Shown: piece after piece, positions 23,331-36,030 of the stretch
Layout of the letters: each line of letters starts with the position of its first letter
How positions within the stretch are numbered: position 1 is the first letter of the stretch
Assembly: GCF_020497125.1 (NCBI RefSeq)
Contig: NC_059072.1
Location: 73,415,697 to 73,479,696 of the forward strand
Reading direction: 5' to 3'
From: Mauremys mutica
Taxonomy: Eukaryota; Chordata; Testudines; Geoemydidae
Length of the DNA: 64,000 nt
Program-made: the position numbers and the translations under genes
Notes under the pieces: model-generated
What the model saw: only the letters and a program-made list of their open reading frames with translations
Told to the model about the DNA's origin: nothing
Database searches by the model: none

Positions 23331-24635
23331 ATATATCAGAAGATATACGTTTGTTCTAGAAGATCCAGCAAATCAAGATGCTCAACTTTCAATTAGTTCA
23401 CCTTTTTCATAACAGGTGGCATCAACATAGAAGTAGGCTTGCTAACAGACGGTAACATGATGTCATCAAAAAGGTAAACCAACACTTTTTTTTGCACCAC
23501 ACATCTATGCTGATGTAATCTTGACTTTCTGTCCAGATTGTTAAAATTCATCCATGTCCCTAACTACTGCAACCTCCTCTTCTCTGGTCTTCCCAATACC
23601 CATGTCACCAGACCCTCTCATCCATACAAAAGCATAGCTGTTGAGATTCTCTTCCTTCCCAATAACTCTGACCAAATCTCTGATTACCTCCACTGGCTCC
23701 TGCTATTTTAATTTACTTGTCCCCTTCAAGTACTTTCATAACCTTAACTCTCCTTCATAAATTTTGTCTAAGTATGCCTGCCTTCACACTCCACCAAAAT
23801 TGCCAGCCTCGGCTACCTATTTGTCCACTTCTCCCACAATCACTGCCCAATAGTACGTAAGAAAGCTTAAGGAACAGCTGACATTCAGTTTAAAAGCTTG
23901 GCATATATTTACAAATATATGATATTATTCCTGTCCTCCATGCTTCACCTATTGTATATCATCTTAGACTACGTTCCTCAGACCAGCACTGTGCCCTGTG
24001 TGCACTAAAAAAACTTCACATACAATGAGAGACCAATCTTAATAGGTCCTTTGCATGTAGCTATAATACAAGTTAATTTTAGCTAGTTTGTAGAATCAAC
24101 ACTATATTTTGCCTTCTCCACCTAGTCAGTCTTCCTTCTTTTTCTTGTGCATCAAACCCTTTCAAATGTAACTGTTAAATGGAATGTTAACCTAATTAAT
24201 GGTTTTATTGTGTTATGTTATTTTTGGAAATGGCTTTCAGGGCGGCATACATATCTTCTACTTTGGTGGATACAGGAGAATGCTTAAGTATTATTAAAAT
24301 TAATGTTCTAGCCTTTGAATTCTTGAAAACAAGCAGTTTAATTCAAATCAACTACACACTGACAATTATGCATGGTACAAGATCAGACCATGAGAAAGTC
24401 TATTTTTAGCAAACACTAATTTTTGCAGCTCAAGAGAAGTTACTGCCATTTCATGAAGTTTATTTTACATCAGTCTTAGTACTATATATAAAGCTCAGAA
24501 AAACACGTAGTATAAACATTTTAAAATTGCTACTATTATATGCCATCTTGTGCTATTTCTCCTCCTCTTTGCTAGACTGCAATTTAAGATGCATAAGAAG
24601 GAAGAATTTGCTAGTAGCAAAAAAAGATTTCTAGG

Positions 24636-24730
24636 GTGCCATATATACTCATTCATAAGCTGAATATTTTTGGTAAAAAAATGCATCAAAGAGCAGGGTT
24701 CAGCTTATAAACAGGTCTACACCAAAATCT
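24636..24730. mobile_element. Possible DNA-transposon terminal fragment
   Basis: The block TGCCATATATACTCATTCAT with AAGCTGAATATTTTTGGTAA resembles a terminal sequence of a turtle non-autonomous DNA element. Only one end is present and no target duplication was found. Confidence 0.3.
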
Positions 24731-24744
24731 GATGATTAATTTTT

Positions 24745-25010
24745 ATATCATTCTAATTCTTTAATCAAAATGTCATGCAGTATGAAGTAAAACACCTTAC
24801 AGAAATCCAAGTACATCACATCAACAGTGTTATCTTTAATCAAATAAATTAGTCTGACAGGATCTACTTTCCATAAACCCATGATGACTGGCAATATTAA
24901 ACACCCTCCTTTAATTTTTTATTAATTTAGTCCCATATCAGCTGCTCCATTATCAATATATCAGAAAGTGGTGCTAGACGCAAAGAAGAATGGAATAGAT
25001 GCCTGTCAAT
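24745..25010 (-). mobile_element. CR1/L3 reverse transcriptase fragment
   Basis: Read on the minus strand, the piece contains a degraded stretch equivalent to the CR1 reverse transcriptase segment around FQKAFDKVPH, with the matching GATGTACTTGGATTTC coding block. It is only about 260 bp and has frameshifts. It belongs to an older CR1/L3 lineage than the copy at 28043-29418. Confidence 0.5.
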
Positions 25011-25610
25011 TTTGTGTTCAAGCTTGTGTTCTCACAGTAAGAACGTTAGAGAGACTCTGGACTAGTCTCTCTGTATAGATGTGCATTTTAAGACAAACTC
25101 AAATCTGCAGTTCTATTAACAAACAAGTACATGACATCCACTTTAAGAATTCAAGACTATCAAGTGGGAAGAACTAGCAATATGTAAATAAAATACTCGC
25201 TTTTGTTTTTTAAAAGATTTTTAATCTAACCTGGTTCACACACTGTCAAGCAAAGGAACAGTGAAGTAGCAATCCAAGGGAACCAAGCTACAATGGGCGT
25301 AGCAAAATTTAGAGGGAGTAAAAATCATACATACTATCCCCACCCCACCCTGAAAAAAGACAGCTGTGTAAAAGTCTAAAATTTCATAATACAAAACCCA
25401 CGAATGAGAACCATTTCACACTGAGGGAGGTTGGCTGAAAGCCCCAGGAGACTTTTGTTGAAGCAGGTGGCCACAAGGGCTTCTAACCTCACCTCCCCAT
25501 CACATCACGATGTGTGCAGAGCCACACATTTGAATGGTTTAGTGCTTCCCCATCCCCAGTGATAAATGAGGTACGGCTTGGCAATCAGGAAATAACTTAG
25601 ATTTTTTTTT

Positions 25611-25642
25611 CTTTTTTTTTTCCTTTTTTTTTCTTTTTTTTT
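25611..25642. repeat. T-rich low-complexity tract
   Basis: Runs of 8-10 T are separated by single or paired C (pattern T8-10 C T8-10 CC). It is A-rich on the PPP1R12A transcript strand. It may be the poly(A) of an old retroposon, but I see no body next to it. Confidence 0.8.
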
Positions 25643-25952
25643 ACACTTAGGGTAACCTTGGGGAGAAAGAGGAGACAATATTTTTACAGAAAAAAATTGT
25701 AAAAGTCGTTGGTATATTTATGGAGGAACTTTTTATTTAAAAAAAAACTTGTGTGCCAACTCAATTAGAATGCTTGTATGTTGCATCCTCTCTCTTTACC
25801 CTTCATGTTCATCCCTGTTGTAAGCTTGTGTTGTTTTTAGATTCCAAACTCATAGGAGGAGACAAAGCACCACATGGGACATTCTAGTGTTACAACAACA
25901 TACGGGAAGTGATAGTTCTAAAATAATCTAAGGATAGCCAATTTTGATTTAG

Positions 25953-28042
25953 GCCTGGTCTACACTACAAAGTTACATTTTCATAAGCCACCTTGTGTCA
26001 CCCTCATTGTGCATGTGTCTACACTTTAATTTGTCTCCGGTACAGTTAGGCAAGGGGGGCAATGAAGAGCTGTTTACATACACAGGGATGTCCCTTGAAA
26101 CCTCCTGAGAGATCTCTATGAAACTTTCATGGAAATACTCTGCAATCCTCTCCCGAAGCCTTCTAGGGATGGCAGCCTTATTTCTTCCTCTGCAGTAGGA
26201 CATTTTCCCATACCAGTCAGCAAAAACTTCAGCAGACAACATTGCAGTACACAGGCTAGCAGCATACGGGCCTGGGCAGCTTCAGGACATCAGAAGCAGC
26301 TCTGATTTCTGTGCCTTTGTTACTCTCAGGAGTGAGATCAGCTAAAATCACCACCACCTGTGCAAAATGGTGCCAGTGCCATTGACCCAAACTCGTACTT
26401 TCCTGTCACCAAGCAATTCCCTCCTCATTTCCCTCACCCCTGGCAGGCCATACACACCATGGCTAGTGCTTTGAGTGTCACCAAGTACAAGCATGCCGAA
26501 GCAGAAATGTCAATAAGCATGACTTGTTTAAAACTTTAGGAAAGCAAGGGAAGGGAATTCTCAATCTTAGCTTTCACTTTTTCCACTGTGACTATATTGA
26601 TAATGGTACTTCTGCATTTTATCTCCAGCTATTGCAGCCTTGAGGGATTCCCCGTCCCAACCCACATATCTCCAGATCAGAAAATGAGGAGAAAGGACTT
26701 GGGATAACACGTTCAGTTAGATCTTAAAAGCTAGTGCTTCATTAGACTGTGAGCACAGGGATTGGAGGGTGAACACTGAAGAGAAGCCCACAAGTCCCAG
26801 CAGGAAAAGGAGAGGGAAACACACCAGGAAATAATGGGGCTTCTCCAGGAGCAAACAGATTCTGCACACTCTTGTGGACCTAAAAGTTGAACAATCACGG
26901 ACCTGCCTCATTTTAAAGTGGCATGGGGAACTCCATTAGAGCACCTCCCAACCCCCTCAACATTCCACATGTTATCAGGGGCTACATTCCTACTCCTACC
27001 ATTCCACCCTGTGTGATATTCAGGACAACCACATCTTCTCATACAGCAACTGTGGTTTTCACAGCAGTGTATATGTAGGTAAAATACTCATGAATGTTCT
27101 TTCCCCTTAAGTTCTGTTCCATTAAGTTTTTATGTATTTGCTTTTAAATTGCACAGATTTTCAGTGCACTGGTTTTGTTACTGAATAAAATTCTATTTGG
27201 AAAATAATTAATCTTTTACAACATATGCAGCAGAATGTCTAATAATTCTGAAAGCATCTACTTACTTGTCACTGTACAGTGTGACAACTCAGGATCAGTG
27301 ACAAACAATATTCATAAATGTACAGCAAGCATCGCAAAATTAGTAAGTGCACTGACAGCATTATATTAATAAATACATACCAAACACCACACAATTCCTA
27401 ACAGGCCCCAAAACAGCACCGCCACTTACAGCACAGTTGACTGTGCTTCACTGTTAAAATGCTCTTTCAAAGCCCCGCTGAGCTCTTCCAATAGCCCTTG
27501 TATCTGGCTGTTCAAACTCAGCATGAAGACAGACACTCCACCTCTGCCCTGATGGCAACTTCTCCTCCTTTGCTTTACAGACATTATGCAGGACACAACA
27601 GGCAGCTATAACTATTGCGATTTTTTTTTCCTCTGAGATCCAATCTTGTGAGTAAACAACACCTATGTCCCTTCAATCTACCAAAAGCATGTTCAATCAT
27701 CATTCTGCATCTGCTGAACCATTAGTTGAATGTTTTCTTGGTGCTATTGAGGTGGCTAACGTGTGGCTTCATGAGCCAAGGGAGAAAGGATTAGGCTAGG
27801 TCCCCGGGGATTACTATTGGCATTGCAACATCGCCAGTGGTCATCTGCCAGTACCTTTCTGAAAAGTTTGGTGTTCTTAAAGATATGAGTGTCATGCACC
27901 TTCCCTGACCAGCCAACACTGATATTGGAAAAGCATCTCTGGTGATCCATCAACGCTTGCATTACCATAGGAAAAGTAGCCCTTTCTATTGACGTACTCT
28001 GTGGTAAAGTGGTCTGGTGCCAAAATGGGATTTGCATATATA
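25953..28042 (-). mobile_element. Harbinger-like DNA transposon, degenerate
   Basis: The left edge GCCTGGTCTACACTAC is the characteristic terminal sequence of a turtle DNA transposon family. At the far side is a remnant of a PIF/Harbinger-type transposase in minus orientation (see 27540-28037). Near the left end, 25973-26242 on the minus strand, lies an ORF (FADWYGKMSYCRGRNKAAIP...) that may be the remnant of a second element protein. The expected matching right terminus was not found, because the sequence passes straight into a CR1 piece at about 28043. The element is therefore truncated or interrupted, and it is inactive. Confidence 0.65.
27540..28037 (-). pseudogene. Harbinger transposase remnant
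   Basis: The minus-strand frame reads FPMVMQALMDHQRCFSNISV followed by GWSGKVHDTHIFKNTKLFRK. This matches the central catalytic part of HARBI1-like DDE nucleases (pattern of VGWxGxxHDxxIFxNS). Further down, a frameshifted stretch resembles the late part of such proteins. Stops and frameshifts, plus the loss of both ends, make it a dead gene. The host gene HARBI1 is excluded because no intact frame exists. Confidence 0.7.
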
Positions 28043-29418
28043 GAAGAAATATGATATTGTGCCTTATTATCTATCCCATTCTTAAGGATTCCCAAAATTC
28101 TGTTTGCTTTTTTGACTGTTGCTGCACAGTACATGGATGTTTTCAGAGAACTATCCACAATGACTCCAAGATCTCTTTCTTGAGTGGTATCAGCTAATTT
28201 AGACCCCATCATTTTATGTTTAAAATGATTATGTTTTCCAATTTGCGCTACTTTGCATTTATCAACATTGAATTTCATCTGCCATTTTGTTGCCCAGTCA
28301 CCTAGTTTTGAGAGATCCTTTTGTAGCTCTTCACAGTCTGCCTGGGACTTAACCATCTTGAGTAGTTTTGTATCATCTGCAAATTTTGCCACCTGTTTAC
28401 CCCTTTTTCCAGATCATTTCTGAATATGTTGAATAGGACTAGTCTCATACAGACCCCTGGGGGACACCACTATTTACTTCTCTCCATTCTGAAAACTGAC
28501 CATTTATTCCTACCCTTTGTTTCCTATCTTTTAGCCAGTTACCAGTCCATGAGAGGCCCTTCCCTCTTATCCCATGACAGCTAACTTTGCATAAGAGCCT
28601 TTGGTGAGGGACCTTGTCAAAGGCTTTCTGAAAATCTAAGTACATTATATCCATTGGATCCCCGTCACCACATGCTTGTTGACCCCTTGAAAGAATTCTA
28701 GTAGATTGGTGAGTCATGATTTCTCTTTACAAAAACCATGCTGACTTTTCCCCACCAAATTATGTTAATCTATGTGTCTGACCATTTTGTTCTTTACTAT
28801 AGTTTCAACCAGTTTGCCCAGTACTGAAGTCAGGCTTACCAGTCTGTAGTTGCCTGGATCACCTCTGGAGCCCTTTTTAAAAATTGGCGTCACATTAGCT
28901 ATCCTCCAGTTATTTGGTACAGAAGCTAATTTAAATGATAAGTTACAGACTACAGTTAGTAGTTCTGCAATTTCACATTTGAGTTCCTTCAGAACTCTTG
29001 GGTGAATACTGTCTGGTGCTGGTGACTTATTACTGTTTAGTTTATCAATTTGTTCCAAAACCTCCTCTAATGACACCTCAATTTGGGACAGTTCCTCAGA
29101 TTTGTCACCTAAGAAGAATGGCTCAGGTCAAATCCTCAGCCATGAAGATGATGCGAAGAATTCATTTAGTTTCTCTGCAATGGCCCTATCATCCTTGACT
29201 GCTCTGTTAGCATCTCGATTGCCCAGTGGTTGTTTAGCAGGCTTCCTGCTTCTGATGTACTTAAAAATATTTTGCTATTACTTTTTGAGTCTTTGGCTAG
29301 CTGTTCAAATTCTTTTTTGGCCTTCCTAAATATATTTTTACACTTCATTTGCCATTGTTTATGCTCCTTTCTATTTTCCTCATTAGAATTTAACCTGGCA
29401 TTAACACGGCAAACATTA
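28043..29418 (-). mobile_element. CR1 LINE fragment with reverse transcriptase remnants
   Basis: Read on the minus strand from high to low coordinates, the order is as follows. First comes an endonuclease/RT linker remnant (CKNIFRKAKKEFEQLAKDSK, 29166-29348). Then the RT fingers (SNKSPAPDSIHPRVLKELK and VTPIFKKGSRGDPGNYR, 28765-29076), the palm block with MYLDFQKAFDKVPHQRLL and GVPQGSV (28445-28717), and the catalytic FADDTKLLK (28380-28392 onward). The segments lie in different frames and have stops, so the copy is dead. Neither the 5' part nor the 3' end is present, and at 28043 it abuts Harbinger sequence. Confidence 0.88.
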
Positions 29419-29420
29419 TA

Positions 29421-30306
29421 TGGATTAAAACTGGCTAACTGATAAGTCTCAAAATGTAACTGTCAGTGGGGTATTATCACTGAGCAGGTGTGTTTCCAGT
29501 TGGGTCCCACATGTATCAATTCTTGGCCCTACACTATTTAACATTTTTTCAATGACCTGGAAGAAAACATAAAACTACTACTGATAAAGTTTGCAAATGA
29601 GACAAAAATTAGGGGAGTGTTAAATAATGAGGAGGACAAGTCACTGATACAGAGCAATCTGGATCACTTCGTAAACTGGGTGCAAATCAATGTGTGTTTT
29701 AAGATGGCTAAATGTAAATGTATACATCATTGAGGAAGAGTGTAGCCCATATTTATAGAATGGAGGACGCTAACCTGGGAAGCAGTTACTCTGAAAAAAG
29801 GTTTGGGGGTCATAATAGATAATCAGCTGAACGTAAGCTCTAGTGTGACGCTGTGGCCAAAGTTCTAATGTGATCCTGGGATGCATACTACAGAGGAATC
29901 TCAAGTAGGAGTGGAGAGGTTATTTTATCCCTGTATTTACCCTATCTGAAAACGCTGTTAGAATACTGTGCCTAGTTCTGGTGCCTAAAATTCAAGAAGG
30001 ATGTTGATAAACTCGAGAGGATTCAGAGAAGAGCCACATAAATTATGAAAGGATTAGAAAACCTGTCTTAGAGTAACAGACTTAAGAAGCTCAATCTATT
30101 TAGCTTAATAAAGAGAAGGTTATGGGGTGACATGTTCCCAAGAATCATGGTGGAGTCTCCATCACTGAATTTTTAAATCAAGATTGGATGTTTTTCTAAA
30201 ACATATGAGCTATGAATTATTTTGGGGGATTTCAGTGGCCTGTGTTATACAGGAGGTCAGACTAGATCATCACAATAGTCTCTTCTGGCCTTGGAATCTA
30301 TGAATA
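29421..30306 (+). mobile_element. CR1 LINE 3' fragment
   Basis: The fragment starts within the reverse transcriptase at AAAACTGGCTAACTGATAAG. It passes a degraded catalytic region, then the block CTCGAGAGGATTCAGAGAAG, and ends GGCCTTGGAATCTATGAATAC. It lies next to, and points away from, the minus-strand CR1 copy. The two share reverse transcriptase regions, so they are separate insertions rather than one inverted element. Confidence 0.8.
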
Positions 30307-30956
30307 CCTTATTTATACTTCAGTGCATTCTCACGTGGTATTTTCTGTGACAGGGGATTGCAAGCAGGCAAGAGAAGATGCTCCTCCTGCAGCTCTGGGG
30401 CCTTACACCCCTCTCTGTCACTCTAAAGCCCAAAAGAGATGTAAGTGACAGAAGGAAATAAACCAGAAGGAACCAACAATAGTTTTCAGGTAGAAAGTTG
30501 CTGGCCCAGTCATAGGTGGGGAGAAGAAGGGAGTGGCTGAATTATTTTTGTTCCCTCCTTCCCTCTTGTTAAAAACGTGTTGCCCAACAGTTTCTCTCTT
30601 TCTCCCACTCCCTCCCCCTGTTCAAAAACAGCTCCTGAGCAGCTTTTCTCTTTCCCTCCCTGGTCTCTCAACTGCAACATCTGAGAGTCACTGAGCAGCA
30701 GTAGCTACCACTGCCATCCTCTAAAAGGGAAGGCAGACATTAACTGGGTCATTAGGAGGGAGGTAGTCAACCCAATGAGGGTTTAGAATAGAGAGTTCCT
30801 GCATTAATTGTGTGTGTGTGTAAGGGAGTGAGATTTTCCTGAATTTGCATGAGGTGGGAGGCTGGCATTAACTTTGGCAGGATGCACTGCATTCATTGAA
30901 GGTGTGGTGTCCTGAAGACTCTGTTGGAATGGCAAGCTATTTCTTTAATGCTGTGC

Positions 30957-30977
30957 GGGGGGGGGGGGGGGGGGGGG
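30957..30977. repeat. Poly(G) tract (21 G)
   Basis: There is an uninterrupted run of 21 G, followed by T and five more G. It may form a G-quadruplex on the plus strand; the PPP1R12A transcript would carry poly(C). Length in an assembly is often unreliable in such tracts. Confidence 0.9.
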
Positions 30978-31061
30978 TGGGGGTGAGCAGCAGCAAGGGT
31001 TCTGGTCCTGCTTGCAGGGCAGGGGGCTCTGTAGTGAGGCATGTGATCTGGGAACAACAGT

Positions 31062-31255
31062 TACACCTCTACCTCGATAGAACGCTGTCCTCGGGAGCCA
31101 AAAAAATCTTACCGTGTTATAGGTGAAACCGCATTATACTGAACTTGCTTTGCTCCGTCAGAGTGCGCAGTCCCGCCCCCCCCGGAGCACTGCTTTACTG
31201 CGTTATATCCAAATTCGTGTTATATCGGGTCGCGTTATATTGGAGTAGAGGTGTA
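31062..31255. mobile_element. TA-flanked MITE (mariner-type, 194 bp)
   Basis: The left terminus TACACCTCTACCTCGATAG pairs with the right terminus ATTGGAGTAGAGGTGTA. Subterminal blocks such as GTGTTATATCGGGTCGCG mirror each other. TA dinucleotides lie at both outer ends, fitting Tc1/mariner-type insertion. It has no coding capacity. I recognise the family as common in turtles. Confidence 0.82.
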
Positions 31256-34208
31256 GTGTGTAGAAAGCCAGCCTAGAGTAAGGTGGGGAGAGCTGTACCT
31301 CTTGGTTTTAAGGAGAAGCCTGCTTTGTGTCTCTGTTTTGGGGTTCTTTGATGTAATCGTTCTGAATTCTAAGAACAAAAGTAGAATTATGTTTCAACTT
31401 TCCAGCAAGAATATCTTTTTATCTAACTTCTGTGTATATATCATGAACAAAGAACTGTTTTTTGGAGGTGGATCAGATAAACTATGAGGGGACTGCATTA
31501 ACTGAACTTTGTGGCATAAAACCATAAACCACCTTCCTTCCTTGAGTCCACACAAGAAGGCTGAGCAAGGACTTTTCTTCAGACACTGTCCCCACACAAC
31601 AATCCCCATCCCCTTGGGCTCCAAATAAGCAAAAGGTAGAATACACATGCTCTACTGAGCATCACAGCCCAAGCAACAGATAACAGGTTATGTATAAAAT
31701 CTGTTACAGATTAATTTGCGGAAGAGAAGGGCAACAAGGTTCCAATATTTAGATTCACAAAATGAGAAGACGCCCTTAAAAAGCAAATTTTATACTTAAG
31801 ACCATTATAAAACAGTCACATGTTCCTCATTTTGGACATTTCCTGTGCCACACACAGGCAGGTTTAACCTTTGAGAAGCATGCACTATTCCCACTTCACT
31901 CCAGATGTCTAAACAGGACAATTTTCCTACAAACACAAGACTGCAAGGACTGGTGAACGTTTGAACAATCGTTTGAAAAGGTACTGTATTATGGAGGCTC
32001 AGTAAGGGAGCTCAGACTTCTGCTTGGCAGGGGAATTTTCCCTGCCAGTTAAAAAGCCTAAAACAAATAAACGTATTAAAAGCTTTGTTGTATATACATA
32101 ATATACCCAGTAAAAAAGCAGGGAAATTAAGAGTTATGTACTGTGAGGTGGCATAAAATATCTATTCCTCCAGCCACAGAGTCTCAACTTACCAGTAGCA
32201 CTATTGTACATTGCAAGCTTTAACTCTGTCCTATAGCGATAATGTCAGCTTTCCAGCATCCCACTTAACTAAATTACCCGTACAAACACAGAGAAACTCG
32301 GACTGGGAAACAGTAGTTAGGCAAGAAGAATGGGACTAGACAGAGGAGCTGAGGTAGCAAAGAGACAGGACTGGGATAGAGAAAGATTGGAGGAGAAGGG
32401 ACAGAAGGGCCTGTGACCCACGAGAACACACCCTCTGCCAGACCCTGGATTGGAATCCAAGATTCATGACTCTCACCATCCCTCTACCGTGAGTAAATAT
32501 ACGTGAAGCCCATTGGCAACATGCCTCATCCCCCTCTAATGCTGCTCCACATAGCAGTAGTAGAGGTTGTCATCCTCTATCAGTTATTTCCCTGAGCTCA
32601 AATGGCAGTGGTCTGTGCAGTAGACCTGAAGGTTCCAACCCTCCTGGATGACCATATGGATGTCACTACGATGCCATATGATGGAATCTGTTTCTTTAAT
32701 ATATTTTTTTAAACCTAGAAAATTAATACATATACAATCATATGTTAAAAGACTGCAAAAATCAAGTAGGCAACCTTAATGTTTAATGTACTTTTGTGTG
32801 TGTAATTTATATATTATGTATTTGGCATTAGATGCCCCCTACAACTCAGAGCAGCAATACTTGGAGGGAAAGTTCCCTTTTTTATCTTGCTTCAAGCTCC
32901 GGATTATCAAGGTAAGAAACTTGAGAAAATTAAAAGTAAAATTTAGTACAACATTTTTCCCCCCAATGACCCTGACTTTGCAATAAGTTAAGATTTATAA
33001 ACAAAGTACGTCATTTTAAAAAAACTGTAACCCCTTCTAAGTCTGAAAGGAAGCCTCTAGGGATCCCTTACAACAGTAGCAGGGGATGCAAGAGCAGATT
33101 ACTTGGCTGCGGAAATGTTTCAGCAGCTGCAGGGTGGGCAGTACAAAGATCCAACACTCCACTTTCTCACAGTCTTTTTTTCAATGAGAGCAGGACAGTC
33201 ACCAGAACACACTCCCACGAGCCCTTTGATGCAAAAAGCAAGCAAGGAAGGAGCAGGAGTCACTCCACACCAAAAACACAATCTTCACATCATAAAGGAA
33301 ATGCTAGAAAGAAGATGAATGCTTGAATTCATACGCTTGTCTTGATGTATGTTTGGAAAAGTCTTCACGACCTTTAGAAAAATATATTGGCTTTTCTTTA
33401 TAGTCTTGTAAATCCATGACAATCTATACTACTATATGAACTTTGCTGAAAAGAAGCCTGAAGTGTGGGGAAAACAAAACTTTAGTGATACAAAAGAATG
33501 GTTACTTACCACCTTGTATAGTAACTGGAGTTCTTCAGGAGGTGTGGTCCCTATCTGTATTCCACTGGAGATGTGCATGCACTGCATGTGCCTGAGCTTG
33601 GAAGATTTTTGCCAGCAGCATCCATTGGTTTGTCCCTGCACTCTTCTCCTCCTCATGCTTTGAACCAAGGGCATAAGATAGTCTCTCCAGTCACCTTTCA
33701 CTGCAAATAACCCTACGATAAGGCTCTGCAGAAGAGAGGAAGGATGATGGGTAGTGGAATATAGATAGGGACCACACATCTCTAAGAACTCCAGTTACTG
33801 TACAAGGAAAGTAACCATCATTTCTTTTTCAAGTCATGGTACCTATGTGTATTCTACTTGAGGTGACTTATCAACAGTATTTATTGAGAAGGAGAATGGA
33901 AGAAACTTTACTGTACCACAGCTTGGAGAGATGCTTCTGCTGTAGACACTTGTACTGGGAGCATAATGTCTCACAAAAGGTATGGACAGAGTTGTGCTGC
34001 AGACCTCTGAGAAAGGGAGGTCTTGAAGCAAGGCTACTAACATAGCCTGGGCTCTAGTTGAATGGGCCCTTCACATCCTGAGGAGCTCACAACAAAGCAG
34101 GATGCAGCATGAAATCCATTTGGACAGACTCTGTAAGGAGATGAAGTTATCTCCCATGCATTCAGGATCCTCTCGGATTCCTGGAAGACTCAAAAAACAG
34201 TAATTGGA

Positions 34209-34700
34209 TGATCTGTGTAGTGGGGCAGCTGCCACACGCCTCAAGAACAGGGGTTAAAAGCAGCCCTGGAGAGGGCTGCAGCTGGGAAAGACTAGGCTGA
34301 TTGGGGAAGCAGCCACAGCTGGCCCTATAAAAGGGCTGTGAGCCAGGAGTTGGAAGAGTCTCTCTCCAGCCTTGGAGGGAGAAGGACCTGGCTGCCCAGG
34401 GAGCTCTGGCCTGGCAACTCCCGAGGCTGCAGGCCTTGGGAAAAGGTCAAAACAGGTACTGGGGTTGCAGAGGGTTTAGGGAGAGGCAGCTGGTCCAAAC
34501 CCCTTGCCAATGATGAGTGGCCTTTACAGACTGTAGTCTTCCCCAGTGAGCGGAGGGCTATATGACTGGCAGTAGCCACTGAGGCAAGGTGGGTTGAGAG
34601 AGTTGGGAGTTCCCCTGGGAGGGGAGACCCAGAGCGTGGTGGGGTACTGCTGAGGCAGAACCCCGAGGTAAAGGGCACTGGGGTCCCAGAGATTACTTTA
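34209..34700 (+). repeat. Repeat with TATA-like promoter motif, nested in DIRS element
   Basis: The piece begins around TGTAGTGGGGCAGCTGCCAC and carries a TATA-type motif TATAAAAG at 34326-34333. It contains blocks such as GGAGAAGGACCTGGCTGCCC and GGGGAGACCCAGAGCGTGG, and fades after GGGGTCCCAGAGATTAC. I recognise this as a frequent turtle repeat, perhaps LTR-derived, but I cannot name it. The 153-codon ORF on the opposite strand is probably incidental. Confidence 0.5.
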
Positions 34701-35524
34701 GAAGTCAATTTAGGGTATAATCTCCAGGAAAGTTTATCCTTATGAAAGACTATAGAGAGAGGGTCAGCCATAAGGACACCCAACACACTCTTCTAGCATA
34801 GGTGACTGCAATCAGAAATGCAACCTTCATAAAGAAATGTATTAATCAACAGGAGACTACAGGTTAGAATGGGGTAGTCATCTGTGTTGACAGGACAAGA
34901 CTGAGGTCCCATAAATGGGTAGATTCAGCACTGAAGGAAAGGTCTGCATCAGTCCTTTCAGAAATCTCAGTATAATATGAGCAAAGACAGTCCCCTGGAG
35001 GGTGAAAAGTGCTAACAGCTGCCAAGTGGGCTCACAAGGAGCTGATGGATAGCCCTGTCACTTTTAGAGATAACACAATTGTAGGGATGTCAGACATTTT
35101 CAGGGGAATCTAATGATGCTGGCATCAGGTATCAAAATCTTTTCCATTTTGCTATGTAGCATTTTCTCATGGAATCTTTCCTACTCTTGCTAAGGATGGA
35201 TTGTATCACCTCTGAATATGACTTTTCTAGGTCTGTCATCCATCCAACACCACACTTTTTGATAAAGGTATGCTGGGCTGCAGTGTCTTATCTTGCCTTT
35301 GTCCTAAGTTAGTAGGTCTGGGAAGAGAGGAATATGGATACATGGATGTGAGGAGTTCTGAAAAATACTCGGGAATCAGAAGTGCTTGGGCTATTCGGGA
35401 GCAATGAGGATAACCAATGCTCCAGCTTGTTTAATCTTCCTCAGGACTCAAGATAAGAGAAAGATGGGTGGTAAATTGCACATCAGCTCTGGAATTGTGG
35501 CCCTAAACTGCTTGGAGCAGGTGG

Positions 35525-36030
35525 TCAGCCACTTCTTGTTCTCCTGAGATGCAAAGAGATCCCACAATAGAAATCTCCACTTCCAACAGCTGTCTGTGGC
35601 AGCAAGTTGCATAGCTCCCACTCACAGTCTTTGGAGAACTTTCTGCTGAGGCTGTCTGCCAATGTGTTATGCATTCCTAGAAAGTCTGCAGTGGAAGGGG
35701 GCGACATGGTGGTGAATGCAACCCTTCTGTAGATTGACCACTTCTATGAAAAGAAGAGTGGACTTTGCTCCCCCCACTTTGTTTGTTGATATAGTAAGCC
35801 TGTCACATTGTCTGACATGACCCAGATTTGAGGGGCCCAACTAAAGAGGAGGAATTGTTTGCAGGATTTGTGCACTGCACACAGCTTCAGAAGGTTTATG
35901 TGCAAGATTCTTGGAGGGGTCCAAGTACCCTGTGCCATATGTTCATGGAGGTGGGCAAATAACCCTATAAGGCAGCTCTGCACCTCCTAATAGGATTTCT
36001 CTGTGAGCAGTCATCTAAGAAGGAGAACTC
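35525..36030 (-). pseudogene. DIRS-type reverse transcriptase/RNase H remnant
   Basis: On the minus strand, about 36010-36027 encodes FLDDC where DIRS reverse transcriptases have YLDDW. The frame at 35744-35983 gives HINLLKLCAVHKSCKQF and WVMSDNVTGLLYQQTKWG, equivalent to the RNase H part (HINxLELxAV and TDNxxAxxYINxQGG). The frame at 35525-35707 gives NTLADSLSRKFSKDCEWEL, the downstream ADxLSR...EWxL block. The distance from FLDD to RNase H is too short, so an internal deletion is likely. The gene is dead. Confidence 0.65.

Noticed and set aside
34325..34786. 153-codon minus-strand ORF
   Set aside because: It is antisense within a recognised repeat. Ser/Pro/Leu-rich composition without motifs suggests chance.
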